Shown one piece after another: positions 26,467-35,067 of a stretch of 64,000 nucleotides of DNA. The first letter of the stretch is position 1. Each line of letters opens with the position of its first letter. The stretch covers positions 2,456,001 through 2,520,000 of the forward strand of contig NC_022657.1 of assembly GCF_000494755.1 (NCBI RefSeq). Reading direction: 5' to 3'. A program made the translations under genes and the position numbers. Below the pieces are notes generated by a model that saw nothing but the letters and a program-made list of their open reading frames with translations, searched no databases and was not told the DNA's origin. Source of the DNA: Amorphoplanes friuliensis DSM 7358. Its GTDB lineage: Bacteria > Actinomycetota > Actinomycetes > Mycobacteriales > Micromonosporaceae.

Positions 26467-28458
26467 ATGCGCCGTGACCATTCCGTCGGGCGCCTGCTGA
26501 CCAGGGCTTTTGCCGTTCTTGTGGCCCTGATCGTGTGTGCCGGAATCGCCGAGATGACCGCGGTGCTGCTGCAGCACCGGGTGGTCCGCGAGCTGTCCAC
26601 CCACGTCCAGCCGCTCGAGCTCGCCAACGCGCAGCTGCGCAGTGTGCTCGCCGACGCCCAGCGGGGGCTCCGCGGCTTCTCGCTGACCGGCGACAGCCAG
26701 ATGCTGGACACCTATCACGTTGCGCGCAGCGACTATTCCCTGGTCAGCGGGCATCTGCGGACGCTCGCCGACGCGCAGGAGTCCCAGGCCGTCGAGGACC
26801 AGCTGCGGGGGGCCGACGCCTGGTTCGCCCTGGCCGAACAGCAGCGTCAGGCCCGGCCGCGCAGCGACGAGGCGGTCCGCTTCGTCAGCGAGGGCAAGGT
26901 GCTCTTCCAGGCCTTCGCGGCCGACAACCAGGCCCTCGACGCCGACCTGGCCGCGCGGACCGAGTCGCTGCAGAAGCAGAGCTCCCGGCTGGGCAGCATC
27001 ACCCTGGTCGTCCTGATCGTGCTGACCCTGGGCGCGGCGCTGACCGCGCTGGTGACCGCGGTGGTCACGGCCCGGCGCATCACCCGTCCGCTCGGCGAGG
27101 TGGTCGGTGTGCTGGCCCGGCGTGGGCAGGGTCAGCTCGACGCCCGCGCCGACGCCCGCAGCGGCCCGACCGAGATCCGCGCCGTCGCCGCCGCCGTCAA
27201 CTCGATGGCCGACGAAGGGGACCGGGCCCGCCTGGCCGAACGCGACATAGCAGCGCTGCGCAGCCAGGTCCGTGAGCTCGGGTACCGGATCCGCACGCAC
27301 CTCACCGTCCGCGAGGCGATCGGCGAGGCGATCCAGGGCCTGGCGCCGATCATGCGCGCGCAGCACGTGCTCGTCCGGATGGCCCCCGGTCAGGCCGGTG
27401 TACCCCAGCTGACCAGCCTGCACGACGAACACGTCGACGGCCCGCTGGCCCCGCTCGCCGGCTGCCCCGTCGACTGGCTGCACAGCGGCGACGTCTGGGC
27501 GACCGACGACCCGGCGCCCGCCGGTGACGTCCGGCCCCCGGAGGCGGAACGCCAGGCGTGGGAACAGATCGGCCGAGGCCCGGTCCTGACTGTCGCGGTC
27601 AGCGCGGGCGACGAGTGCCTCGGCGCGCTCACCCTGATCCGCGACACCGGCCCCGCGTTCACCGCCGTCGACATCCGCCTGACCGAGGTGGTCGCCGCCG
27701 ACCTCGGCCGCGGTGTCCACCTGGCCCGCCTGTACGAGCGCGAGCAGCAGCTGGTCGCCCGCCTCCAGGAGGTCGACACCGCCAAGACCGACTTCATGTC
27801 GACCGTCTCGCACGAACTGCGGACACCCCTGACCAGCATCTCCGGGTACGTGGAACTGCTGCTGGACGCCGAGGCCGGCGAGCTGACACCACCGCAGACC
27901 CGGATGCTGGACGTGATCGGCCGCAACACCCGCCGCCTGCGCGAGCTGATCGAGGAGATGCTCATCCTCTCCAAGATCGAGTCGGGGGCGTTCCAGACGA
28001 CACGGCTGCCTCTCGACCTGATCGCCCTGGTCGAGGGCGCGGTCGCGGCGATCGCCCCGGCCGCGGCCAAGGCCGAGGTCGGCCTGCACACCGAGCTGCA
28101 CGGCCCGCTCGAGGTCAGCGCCGACGCCGACCAGCTCGACCGGGTCCTGATGAACCTGCTCTCCAACGCCGTGAAGTTCACCCCACCGACCGGCACGGTC
28201 ACCCTGCTGGTCCGCCGCGAGGACACCGAGGTCGTCATCACCGTCGCCGACACCGGCATGGGCATCCCGGAAGGCGAGCAGAAAGCGCTCTTCACCCGCT
28301 TCTTCCGGGCCAGCAACGCCGTCCGCCAAGCGGTCCCGGGCACGGGCCTGGGCCTCGCCATCGTCAGCACAGTCGTCGACAACCACGGCGGCCACATCGA
28401 GGTCCAGTCCACCGAAGGCGTAGGAACCACCTTCACCATCCACCTACCGATGTCCTGA
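26467..28458 (+). CDS. CHASE3-HAMP-GAF-like sensor histidine kinase
   Basis: 663 residues. Two membrane helices (about 14-34 and 178-200) flank a CHASE3-type extracellular helical domain (about 35-175). HAMP (about 200-255), a GAF-like segment (about 280-430), HisKA with phospho-acceptor His in VSHELRTPLTS, and a HATPase domain (N box, DTGMGIPEG, GTGLGLAI) follow. The preceding receiver protein is its likely partner. CHASE3 ligands are unknown in general. Confident on architecture, no information on signal. Confidence 0.87.
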   Translation: MRRDHSVGRLLTRAFAVLVALIVCAGIAEMTAVLLQHRVVRELSTHVQPLELANAQLRSVLADAQRGLRGFSLTGDSQMLDTYHVARSDYSLVSGHLRTLADAQESQAVEDQLRGADAWFALAEQQRQARPRSDEAVRFVSEGKVLFQAFAADNQALDADLAARTESLQKQSSRLGSITLVVLIVLTLGAALTALVTAVVTARRITRPLGEVVGVLARRGQGQLDARADARSGPTEIRAVAAAVNSMADEGDRARLAERDIAALRSQVRELGYRIRTHLTVREAIGEAIQGLAPIMRAQHVLVRMAPGQAGVPQLTSLHDEHVDGPLAPLAGCPVDWLHSGDVWATDDPAPAGDVRPPEAERQAWEQIGRGPVLTVAVSAGDECLGALTLIRDTGPAFTAVDIRLTEVVAADLGRGVHLARLYEREQQLVARLQEVDTAKTDFMSTVSHELRTPLTSISGYVELLLDAEAGELTPPQTRMLDVIGRNTRRLRELIEEMLILSKIESGAFQTTRLPLDLIALVEGAVAAIAPAAAKAEVGLHTELHGPLEVSADADQLDRVLMNLLSNAVKFTPPTGTVTLLVRREDTEVVITVADTGMGIPEGEQKALFTRFFRASNAVRQAVPGTGLGLAIVSTVVDNHGGHIEVQSTEGVGTTFTIHLPMS

Positions 28459-28498
28459 CCCCTGCTCTGTGGCCGCCCGGAGGGCTAGCCTGTCGGCC

Positions 28499-29416
28499 AT
28501 GTGGACTGTCGAGGGGCCGCACGCCGGAGCGCTGGTTACCGTTGACGGGTTGGTGCCGGCGGCGCCGGAGGTGCGGTTTCCGGTGGCTTCGCTGAGTAAG
28601 CAGTTTGCTGCGGTGGCCGTGCTGCTGCTGGCCGAGCGGGGTGCGCTCGAGCTGCACCAGCCGGTGAGTCACTGGCTGCCGGACGGCCCGCCGTGGTGGC
28701 GTGAGGCCACGCTGCATCACCTGCTGACCCACACCTCCGGCACCGGTCACTGGGAGGATGCCGCGGGTTTCGACGCCACCGCGACTCTCAGCGTCGAGGA
28801 GTATCTCGCTCTGCTCGCCACCGTCGAGCCGCGCAGCCGGCCCGGGATCCGGTGGCACTACAGCAATCCGGGCTATCTCATGGTCGCGCGGATCGTCGAG
28901 CAGGCCGCCGGTCAGCCGTACACGGCGTTCCTGAGCGAGCACCTCTTCACACCGGCCGGGATGGGCTCGACGACCACCGCCCGCCCGGACGGCACCGGCA
29001 CCAGCACCGCCCGGGGGCACCGCGACGGAGAGCCGCTGCCCGGGGGCCTTCCGCCCCGGCCGGGGGTCCGCGTGTGGTCGACCGCCGGGGATCTGGCCCG
29101 CTGGACCCGCGCGCTGCACACCGGCGATCTGCTCGGGTGGGAGTCGCGCGCGGTGCTGACCGCGCCGCTGGCTCCGACGGGGGAGGAGCGGGTGCTGGGC
29201 CGCTCGTTCTTCGGGCCCCACTACGGGTACGGCCTCTACGTCGGCACGGTCGGCAATCACCGGGCGTACTTCCATCCCGGCCAGAATCCCGGCTATCTGA
29301 CCTTCGCCGCCTGGTTGCCGGAGCATCATGCGGCGATGGTCGTGCTGGCCGACGACGAGAGCGCCGACCTGCACGGTGTGATCCGGCAGGCGCTGGCCGA
29401 GGCTGGGTTATCGTAG
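28499..29416 (+). CDS. Serine hydrolase of beta-lactamase class C / esterase family
   Basis: 305 residues from ATG 28499; TAGCCT lies 7 nt upstream, so the mRNA is probably leaderless. A longer GTG start at 28469 is unlikely. Catalytic motifs: SLSK (about residue 34) with the nucleophilic Ser, and the YSN triad at WHYSNPGY (about 120). A late FHPGQNPGY segment replaces the usual HTG. No signal peptide, so cytoplasmic hydrolysis of small esters or amides is more likely than beta-lactam resistance. Confidence 0.8.
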   Translation: MWTVEGPHAGALVTVDGLVPAAPEVRFPVASLSKQFAAVAVLLLAERGALELHQPVSHWLPDGPPWWREATLHHLLTHTSGTGHWEDAAGFDATATLSVEEYLALLATVEPRSRPGIRWHYSNPGYLMVARIVEQAAGQPYTAFLSEHLFTPAGMGSTTTARPDGTGTSTARGHRDGEPLPGGLPPRPGVRVWSTAGDLARWTRALHTGDLLGWESRAVLTAPLAPTGEERVLGRSFFGPHYGYGLYVGTVGNHRAYFHPGQNPGYLTFAAWLPEHHAAMVVLADDESADLHGVIRQALAEAGLS

Positions 29417-29441
29417 GCGCTCATCGAGGGAGGTCGGCGCG

Positions 29442-30485
29442 ATGCCGTCGAGAAAGTCCGGCGGCAAGCCGACGTCCAGCGATGTCGCCGCCGCCGCGGG
29501 GGTCTCGCGGTCGGCCGTGTCGTTCGCCTTCAACAACCCGCAGCGGATCTCCACCGCCACCCGTGAGCGGATCCTCGCCGCGGCCGACGAGCTCGGGTAC
29601 ACCCCGAACACCCTGGCCCGGATGCTGCAGGCCGGGACGACCCAGTCGCTGGGGGTGCTGCTGCCGCAACGGCTGGCCCGGATCATGGAGAACCCGTACT
29701 ACGCGCGGTTCCTGATGGGTGTGGGCCAGGTCTGCGACCAGGAGGGCTACACCCTGCTGCTGACACCACCGTTGCAGGACTCGGTCCTCAAGGCCATCCC
29801 GTACGCCGCGGTCGACGGTTTCATCGTCTGTGGTCTCGAGACCGACCGTGGTGAGGTCGCCGAGCTCGAACGCCGCAACATCCCGTTCGTGCTGATCGAC
29901 AGCGACCGGTACGAGGGTGCGCCCAGTGTGGACGTCGACGATCAGGGCGGTGCCCGCGAGGTCACCCGTTATCTGCTGGAGCTGGGCCACCGGCGGCTCG
30001 CGATCGTGTCGATGGATCCCGGGCCGGACCGTGCTGTCCGCGGCTACCGTGGCCCGCTCGCCCGGCGGATGGCCGGCATCACCGAGGCGCTCTCCGAGTA
30101 CGCCCTGACGATCGACGACGTGCGGCTGGCCGAGGTGCCGGTGACGCGGACGGACGGGTACCGCGCGACCAGGGCCCTGATGACCGGCCCGCAGCCGCCG
30201 ACCGCCCTGCTCGCGCTCTCCGACGTGCTCGCGTACGGCGCGGTGGATGCGTTGCAGGAGCTGGGGATCGACGTACCGGGGGAGGTGTCGGTGACCGGTT
30301 TTGACGACCTGGCCGAGTCGGCGTGGTTCCGGCCCCGGCTGACCACGGTCCGGCAGCCGATCGTGACCAAGGGCCGCACGGCCGCGGACTTCCTGATCTC
30401 GGCGATCCGCGGTGAGGACCAGCACCCGCACCAGTCGCTCGGCACGACGTTGATCGTCCGCGACTCGGCCGCCAAACCCGCGTAG
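29442..30485 (+). CDS. LacI-family transcriptional regulator
   Basis: 347 residues with GGGAGG before the ATG. The N-terminal HTH (TSSDVAAAAGVSRSAVSFAF, then the hinge ADELGYTPNTLARML) is followed by a periplasmic-binding-like effector domain with SVTGFDDLAESAWFRP and LTTVRQP, the usual C-terminal signatures. It lies 68 bp before a GH13 alpha-glucosidase gene on the same strand and is the likely sugar-responsive repressor for it, and perhaps for the GH63-like gene at 500. Confidence 0.9.
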   Translation: MPSRKSGGKPTSSDVAAAAGVSRSAVSFAFNNPQRISTATRERILAAADELGYTPNTLARMLQAGTTQSLGVLLPQRLARIMENPYYARFLMGVGQVCDQEGYTLLLTPPLQDSVLKAIPYAAVDGFIVCGLETDRGEVAELERRNIPFVLIDSDRYEGAPSVDVDDQGGAREVTRYLLELGHRRLAIVSMDPGPDRAVRGYRGPLARRMAGITEALSEYALTIDDVRLAEVPVTRTDGYRATRALMTGPQPPTALLALSDVLAYGAVDALQELGIDVPGEVSVTGFDDLAESAWFRPRLTTVRQPIVTKGRTAADFLISAIRGEDQHPHQSLGTTLIVRDSAAKPA

Positions 30486-30526
30486 ACGTGGCTCCGATTT
30501 AAGCGGCCGCTGCCTATGTAACACGA

Positions 30527-30545
30527 GTTAGTAACCTGCTAGCGT
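30527..30545 (+). promoter_or_regulatory. Candidate LacI operator and leaderless -10 of the GH13 gene
   Basis: The 9-bp palindrome GTTAGTAAC (30527-30535) is followed by CTGCTAG, and TAGCGT (30540-30545) lies 8 nt before the ATG as a -10 element for a leaderless mRNA. A repressor bound here would cover the promoter. A similar motif is at 418-437. Confidence 0.35.
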
Positions 30546-30553
30546 CAGCCGCC

Positions 30554-32239
30554 ATGACCGATCAATTGACGGTGCCCTCGGCGGCGCCCTCTCCGGCGGC
30601 CGAGCCCAGCCCCTGGTGGCGGGACGCGGTCATCTACCAGATCTATCCGCGCAGCTTCGCCGACTCCGACGGCGACGGCATCGGCGACCTGCCGGGCATC
30701 CGCAGCCGCCTGCCCTATCTGCGTGACCTGGGCGTCGACGCCGTCTGGCTGTCGCCGTTCTACGCCTCACCGCAGGCCGACGCCGGTTACGACGTCGCCG
30801 ACTACCGCACGGTCGACCCGATGTTCGGCACCCTCGCCGACGCCGCCGCGCTGATCACCGACGCCCACGGGCTCGGCCTGCGGGTGATCGTCGACCTGGT
30901 CCCCAACCACTCCTCGGACCAGCACGAATGGTTCCGGCGCGCGCTGGCCGAGGGGCCGGGCTCGCCGTTGCGGGACCGCTACCACTTCCGCGCCGGTCAG
31001 GGTCCGGACGGCAGCCTCCCGCCCAACGACTGGCGGTCCATCTTCGGCGGCCCGGCCTGGACCCGCACCACGAACGCCGACGGCAGCCCTGGCCAGTGGT
31101 ACCTGCACCTGTTCGCCCCCGAGCAACCCGACTTCAACTGGGATCACCCGGCCGTGGCCGACGAGTTCCGCACGATTCTGCGCTTCTGGCTCGACCTCGG
31201 TGTCGACGGCTTCCGGATCGACGTCGCCCACGGACTGGTCAAGGCCGAAGGACTGCCGGACGTCGGCGCCACCACCGAATGGCACCTGCTCGACGTCGGC
31301 GTCAGCCCGTGTTTCGACCGCGACGGCGTTCACGACATCTACCGCAGCTGGCGGCGCATCCTCGACGAATACCCGGGGGAGCGCATCGCCGTCGCCGAGG
31401 CCTGGGCGCCCAGCCTCGACCGCGTGGCCAACTACGTGCGCCCCGACGAGCTGCACCAGGCCTTCAACTTCAGCTACCTCGGTACGGCGTGGGAGGCGGG
31501 CGCCCAGCGTCAGGTCATCGACGACTCCCTCGCCACACTGCGTACGGTAGGTGCCCCGGCGACCTGGACGTTGTCCAACCACGACGTCGTGCGCCACACC
31601 AACCGCCTGCTGCAGACCGACGCGGGTGACGTCGCCGGCCGCCGTCCCACCGCCGTCGACCCGGTCGCCGGTCTGCGCCGGGCCCGCGCGGCGACACTCC
31701 TGCTGCTGGCGCTGCCCGGGTCGGCGTACCTGTTCCAGGGTGAGGAACTCGGTCTGCCCGAGGTTGTCGACCTGCCGCCGGAGGTCCGCCAGGACCCGGC
31801 CTTCCACCGCGCCAGCGGCCAGGACGGTTACCGCGACGGCTGCCGCGTCCCGATCCCGTGGGAGGGCGACCGCGCACCGTACGGTTTCGGCCCGCCGGAC
31901 GGCCCGAGCTGGCTCCCGCAGCCGGCCTCCTGGGCGGCGCTCAGCGTCGCGGCCCAGCAGGGCGATCCTGGCTCCACCTTGGAGCTCTACCGCGCCGCAC
32001 TGGCGCTGCGCCGCGCGGATCCGGCGCTCGGCGCGGCCGACAACCTGAGCTGGCGCGACGCTCCGGACGGTCTGCTGGTCTTCGACCGCGCGCCGCACTT
32101 CCGCTGCACGGTCAACATGACCGCCGCCCCGGTCCGCCTGCCGCTGCCGGGCCGCGCCCTGCTGACCAGCGGCCCGGTCGACCTGTCCGGCACCGAGGTG
32201 GAGATCCCCGCCGACACGACCATCTGGTGGGCGGTCTGA
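30554..32239 (+). CDS. GH13 alpha-glucosidase (oligo-1,6-/alpha-1,4-glucosidase type)
   Basis: 561 residues. GH13 conserved regions are clear: VIYQIYPRSFADSDGDGIGD near the N-terminus, VDLVPNHSS (region I), GFRIDVAHGL with the nucleophile Asp (region II), AVAEAW with the acid/base Glu (region III) and TLSNHDVVRH (region IV). There is no signal peptide, so it would cleave imported malto- or isomalto-oligosaccharides in the cytoplasm. It follows the LacI gene, supporting induction by its substrate. Confidence 0.9.
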   Translation: MTDQLTVPSAAPSPAAEPSPWWRDAVIYQIYPRSFADSDGDGIGDLPGIRSRLPYLRDLGVDAVWLSPFYASPQADAGYDVADYRTVDPMFGTLADAAALITDAHGLGLRVIVDLVPNHSSDQHEWFRRALAEGPGSPLRDRYHFRAGQGPDGSLPPNDWRSIFGGPAWTRTTNADGSPGQWYLHLFAPEQPDFNWDHPAVADEFRTILRFWLDLGVDGFRIDVAHGLVKAEGLPDVGATTEWHLLDVGVSPCFDRDGVHDIYRSWRRILDEYPGERIAVAEAWAPSLDRVANYVRPDELHQAFNFSYLGTAWEAGAQRQVIDDSLATLRTVGAPATWTLSNHDVVRHTNRLLQTDAGDVAGRRPTAVDPVAGLRRARAATLLLLALPGSAYLFQGEELGLPEVVDLPPEVRQDPAFHRASGQDGYRDGCRVPIPWEGDRAPYGFGPPDGPSWLPQPASWAALSVAAQQGDPGSTLELYRAALALRRADPALGAADNLSWRDAPDGLLVFDRAPHFRCTVNMTAAPVRLPLPGRALLTSGPVDLSGTEVEIPADTTIWWAV

Positions 32240-32240
32240 C

Positions 32241-33332
32241 TCAGCCCGGCCACCCGGTCCGCGCCAGGATCAGGCCGGCGACCTCCTCGACGCTCCGCCC
32301 ATCGGTCTCGATGCTGTCACCGGTGAGCGGGGCGTCCCGGGCGGCCTCGGCGGCGAGGCGCCGCAGCTCGGTCTCGGGCCGGCCGAGCAGCGGATCGCCG
32401 GGCTGCGGCCAGCTGCCACCACCCCGTCCCCGCCGCAGGATCCGCTCGGTGAGCTGGGTGGGCCCGGCGTGCAGGCGAGCCACGGTCGCCGTGGTTGCAC
32501 CTTCCAGCGGCCCGACCAGCACCAGCGCCTGAGCACCCGCGGCCCGGTAGTTGCGCCAGATCGCCCCCAGAATGCGCAACCGGTCCGCCTGAGCGATCGG
32601 CACGGGCGCACAGAACCCGAGCTGATCAAGGTCCACGAAGGCAGCCCGCGGCGTCCGCAGGAAAACCGTGAAGCCCGCGCTGGACTTGCCCACCCCGGTG
32701 GGCCCGCACACCCACAAAACCGGTCCCTCCAGCCCGTCCTCTGCCGGCTCGCTCACCGCTTCCGGCCGTCCCTGGGGCCCTCCTGGTTCAGCGCCGGCCC
32801 CTGCCGGGTCACTCCCGGCCCTTCCCGGTACGCCCACAGCATCCGGAACCCGCGGCCACCCGGTGCGCTCGAGGATCTTTCCGGCCACCGCCGCGACGGT
32901 CGGCCCGGTGGTGTCCACCTCGATGCTCGGCCCGGCGACCGCCTGGCGCACCGACGGCGCGGTGGCATCGGCGCCCTCACGGCCCTGGTAGCGCCGGTTC
33001 AGCTCGTCGCGGTCGGCGCGCAGCACACACATCGTCAACGCGAGCCCCGCAAGATCGTCGGTGTGCACGCCGTGGTCAGGGTCGACGATGCCGGACACGA
33101 TCACACATCTCGCGCCGGCTGCGGCGTACCCGGAAATGACGGCGGCGAGGTTGCGGGCCTTGAGCCGGTGGCGGCCGGGGTCGAACGGCGGGTCGCGGTC
33201 CACGATCCCGAGCTGGTCGATGTCGACGTAACCGCACGCTACCCCGGAACCGCTCAGCCGGGTGTAGATCTCCCAGCCCACGCTGGTCTTGCCGACGCCA
33301 GGTGGCCCGCACACCCACAGCACCGGGATCAC
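32241..33332 (-). CDS. Internally duplicated P-loop NTPase
   Basis: 363 residues from GTG 33332, coupled by a 4-bp GTGA overlap to the upstream methyltransferase. Two tandem copies of one kinase-like unit are visible. Copy 1 has Walker A GPPGVGKTS (9-17) and YVDIDQLG (36-42); copy 2 has GPTGVGKSS (210-218) and FVDLDQLG (232-239). Each copy ends with an EVAG/ILERTGWP-type motif (about 148-160 and the C-terminus). A Gly/Pro-rich linker (about 165-203) joins them. The fold resembles small-molecule kinases or AAA-type proteins; the substrate is unknown. Confidence 0.75.
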   Translation of the reverse strand: MIPVLWVCGPPGVGKTSVGWEIYTRLSGSGVACGYVDIDQLGIVDRDPPFDPGRHRLKARNLAAVISGYAAAGARCVIVSGIVDPDHGVHTDDLAGLALTMCVLRADRDELNRRYQGREGADATAPSVRQAVAGPSIEVDTTGPTVAAVAGKILERTGWPRVPDAVGVPGRAGSDPAGAGAEPGGPQGRPEAVSEPAEDGLEGPVLWVCGPTGVGKSSAGFTVFLRTPRAAFVDLDQLGFCAPVPIAQADRLRILGAIWRNYRAAGAQALVLVGPLEGATTATVARLHAGPTQLTERILRRGRGGGSWPQPGDPLLGRPETELRRLAAEAARDAPLTGDSIETDGRSVEEVAGLILARTGWPG

Positions 33333-34069
33333 CGGGGCTTCTCCCAGACGGAGACGTGCCGCGTGCTGTCGCTGGTGAACGGGCTGCGGTCCCAGTCGTT
33401 CCAGCGGTCGCGCAGCCGCAGTCCCGCGAGCTGGGCCATGAGGTCGAGTTCGGCCGGCCACGCGTACCGGAAAGGAATGGAGCGGAACTCGCCGCGGCCG
33501 TCGGTGGCGGTCACGTAGTTGGAGCTCATCTCCTGGGTGGCGAAGTTGTAGATGTCGTAGGCCCAGCCGGTGTCGGTGACGGAGAACGGCCTGACGTGCT
33601 GGCCGGGCGGCAGCAGCCGCAGTTCGGGGACCATGACCTCGACGACGAAGCACCCGCCGGGCGCAAGGTGCACGGCGGCGTTGCGGAAGCAGGCGACCTG
33701 GGCCTCCTGCGTGGTCACGTTCATGATCGTGTTGTAGACCAGGTAGGCCAGCGAGAACGGCCCGCCGCCGGCCGCGGTGGTGGTGAAGTCGCCGATGGTC
33801 ACCTCGAGCTGGTCGCCGCCGGGTTTGGCGCGCATCCGCTCGACCATCGCCCGTGACAGGTCGATGCCGTGGACGGGGACGCCGCGCCGGGCCAGCGGCA
33901 GGGCGATGCGCCCGGTGCCGATCGCGAACTCGAGCGCGGGGCCGTCACCGGCGAGCTCGGCCAGTACGCCGGCAATGCGGTCGACGACCTCCGGGCGGAA
34001 CTCGGCGGCCGAGGGGTCGTCGTAGGTCGCGGCCACCTGGTCGCCGAAGTGGTCGTCCGGGGAATCCAT
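33329..34069 (-). CDS. SAM-dependent methyltransferase
   Basis: 246 residues, ATG 34069 with TACGGT 6 nt upstream (leaderless). Class I motifs are present: EFAIGTGRIALPLARRG (motif I), HGIDLSRAMVERM (motif II), VTIGDF and the post-loop FSLAYLVYNTIMNV. It is followed by a beta-rich insertion and ends in RHVSVWEKPR. The acceptor is unknown; methylation of a small molecule is likeliest. It overlaps the P-loop gene by 4 bp, so the two products are probably made together. Confidence 0.8.
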   Translation of the reverse strand: MDSPDDHFGDQVAATYDDPSAAEFRPEVVDRIAGVLAELAGDGPALEFAIGTGRIALPLARRGVPVHGIDLSRAMVERMRAKPGGDQLEVTIGDFTTTAAGGGPFSLAYLVYNTIMNVTTQEAQVACFRNAAVHLAPGGCFVVEVMVPELRLLPPGQHVRPFSVTDTGWAYDIYNFATQEMSSNYVTATDGRGEFRSIPFRYAWPAELDLMAQLAGLRLRDRWNDWDRSPFTSDSTRHVSVWEKPR

Positions 34070-34110
34070 CCGGGGACCGTAGCGCCGCGGTGGCCACCGG
34101 TGCCGCCTAT

Positions 34111-34446
34111 TTATGCGGGATTGAAGGCCATGTTGAGGATCGCGTGGGCCACCCAGATCGCCTGGGCCTTGTTGTCGTACGGGCCGACCCGCAGCTCCAC
34201 GGCCTTGTCGCCGAACAGGGCGCGGACCGTCCAGGCGTTCGGATGGCGGTCGTCCTCGCGGCTGTGGTTGACGATGACCTGGGTGGCCGAGCGGACGTTG
34301 ACCACCGACCACTTCTCGTCACCGGTGGGCCAGGCCCGGAACCAGCCGGGGGCGACCGCGACGGCTTCCTTGCCGGCCTCGGCGAGCGCCCACTGCAGCT
34401 CCTCGGGCACCGGCGGTTCCGTTTGCGCATGCGTCATGCCGCTCAC
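34111..34446 (-). CDS. Hypothetical protein (111 aa or 108 aa)
   Basis: ATG 34446 or 34437 (MTHAQTEPP). A short soluble alpha/beta protein with Trp-rich segments (GWFRAWPTGDEKWSVVN, AWTVRALFGD) and a C-terminal helix NKAQAIWVAHAILNMAF. No known domain is recognised. It sits between the methyltransferase and the HxlR gene, same strand, and is possibly independent. Confidence 0.55.
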   Translation of the reverse strand: MSGMTHAQTEPPVPEELQWALAEAGKEAVAVAPGWFRAWPTGDEKWSVVNVRSATQVIVNHSREDDRHPNAWTVRALFGDKAVELRVGPYDNKAQAIWVAHAILNMAFNPA

Positions 34447-34512
34447 CCGCGTCCCCTCGCCGACGACCCCCGGATGCCGACATTCTACCCAAATGCCATC
34501 CGGTCGCCGCCG

Positions 34513-34959
34513 TTATCCGCCGGCCCGGGTGTCGAAGGCCGAGCGGTGGGTGAAGACGTCGTCCATGTGGTCCTGGGCCCAGGACTTCAGGCCGCGCATC
34601 AGCTGGTGCAGCGACAGACCGAGGTCGGTCAGCTCGTAGGTCACCGTGACCGGCACGGTCGGCGTCGCGGTGCGGGTGACCAGGCCGTCGCGTTCCAGGG
34701 CGCGCAGTGTCTGGGTCAGCATCTTCTGGCTCACACCGGCCAGCAGGCGCGAGAGCTCCGAGTAGCGCAGCGACCGGGGTTCTCCGGCGCACCCGTCGTC
34801 GAAGCGGTGCATGTCGTCGCTGCCCAGGGCGGCCAGCACCAGCGTCACCCACTTGTCGGAGATCCGGTCGAGCAGCTGGCGGCTCGGGCAGCCGGCCAGG
34901 AAGGCGTTGTACTCCGCCTTGGTCTGCGCCCTCTTCTGAGCCGCGGTCATCGTCGCCAT
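34513..34959 (-). CDS. HxlR-family transcriptional regulator
   Basis: 148 residues from ATG 34959 with GGGAGGAA upstream. After a 30-residue helix comes the HxlR winged helix: [19 protein letters not shown] with the conserved Cys, [23 protein letters not shown] and GLVTRT, ending with a C-terminal dimerisation helix. The conserved Cys often responds to aldehydes or quinones. It is divergent from an aldo/keto reductase, which fits control of that gene. Confidence 0.88.
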   Translation of the reverse strand: MATMTAAQKRAQTKAEYNAFLAGCPSRQLLDRISDKWVTLVLAALGSDDMHRFDDGCAGEPRSLRYSELSRLLAGVSQKMLTQTLRALERDGLVTRTATPTVPVTVTYELTDLGLSLHQLMRGLKSWAQDHMDDVFTHRSAFDTRAGG

Positions 34960-35004
34960 CGCCTGTTCCTCCCGCACGGGTGACTTACGCACTCGCAGGT
35001 GCCT

Positions 35005-35021
35005 ACTTCCCGTCAGGAAGT
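35005..35021. promoter_or_regulatory. Candidate HxlR operator
   Basis: The palindrome ACTTCC-CGTCA-GGAAGT lies in the intergenic region between the divergent HxlR and aldo/keto reductase genes. Position and arm spacing fit an HxlR dimer site. Confidence 0.4.
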
Positions 35022-35067
35022 TACCCCCTGATAGTGAAGCAGGCATCCGTCAGAGAGAGGTATCAGC

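Noticed and set aside
26026..28443. 805-aa minus-strand frame over the CHASE3 kinase
   Set aside because: Gly/Asp/Arg/Gln-rich shadow of the recognised kinase.
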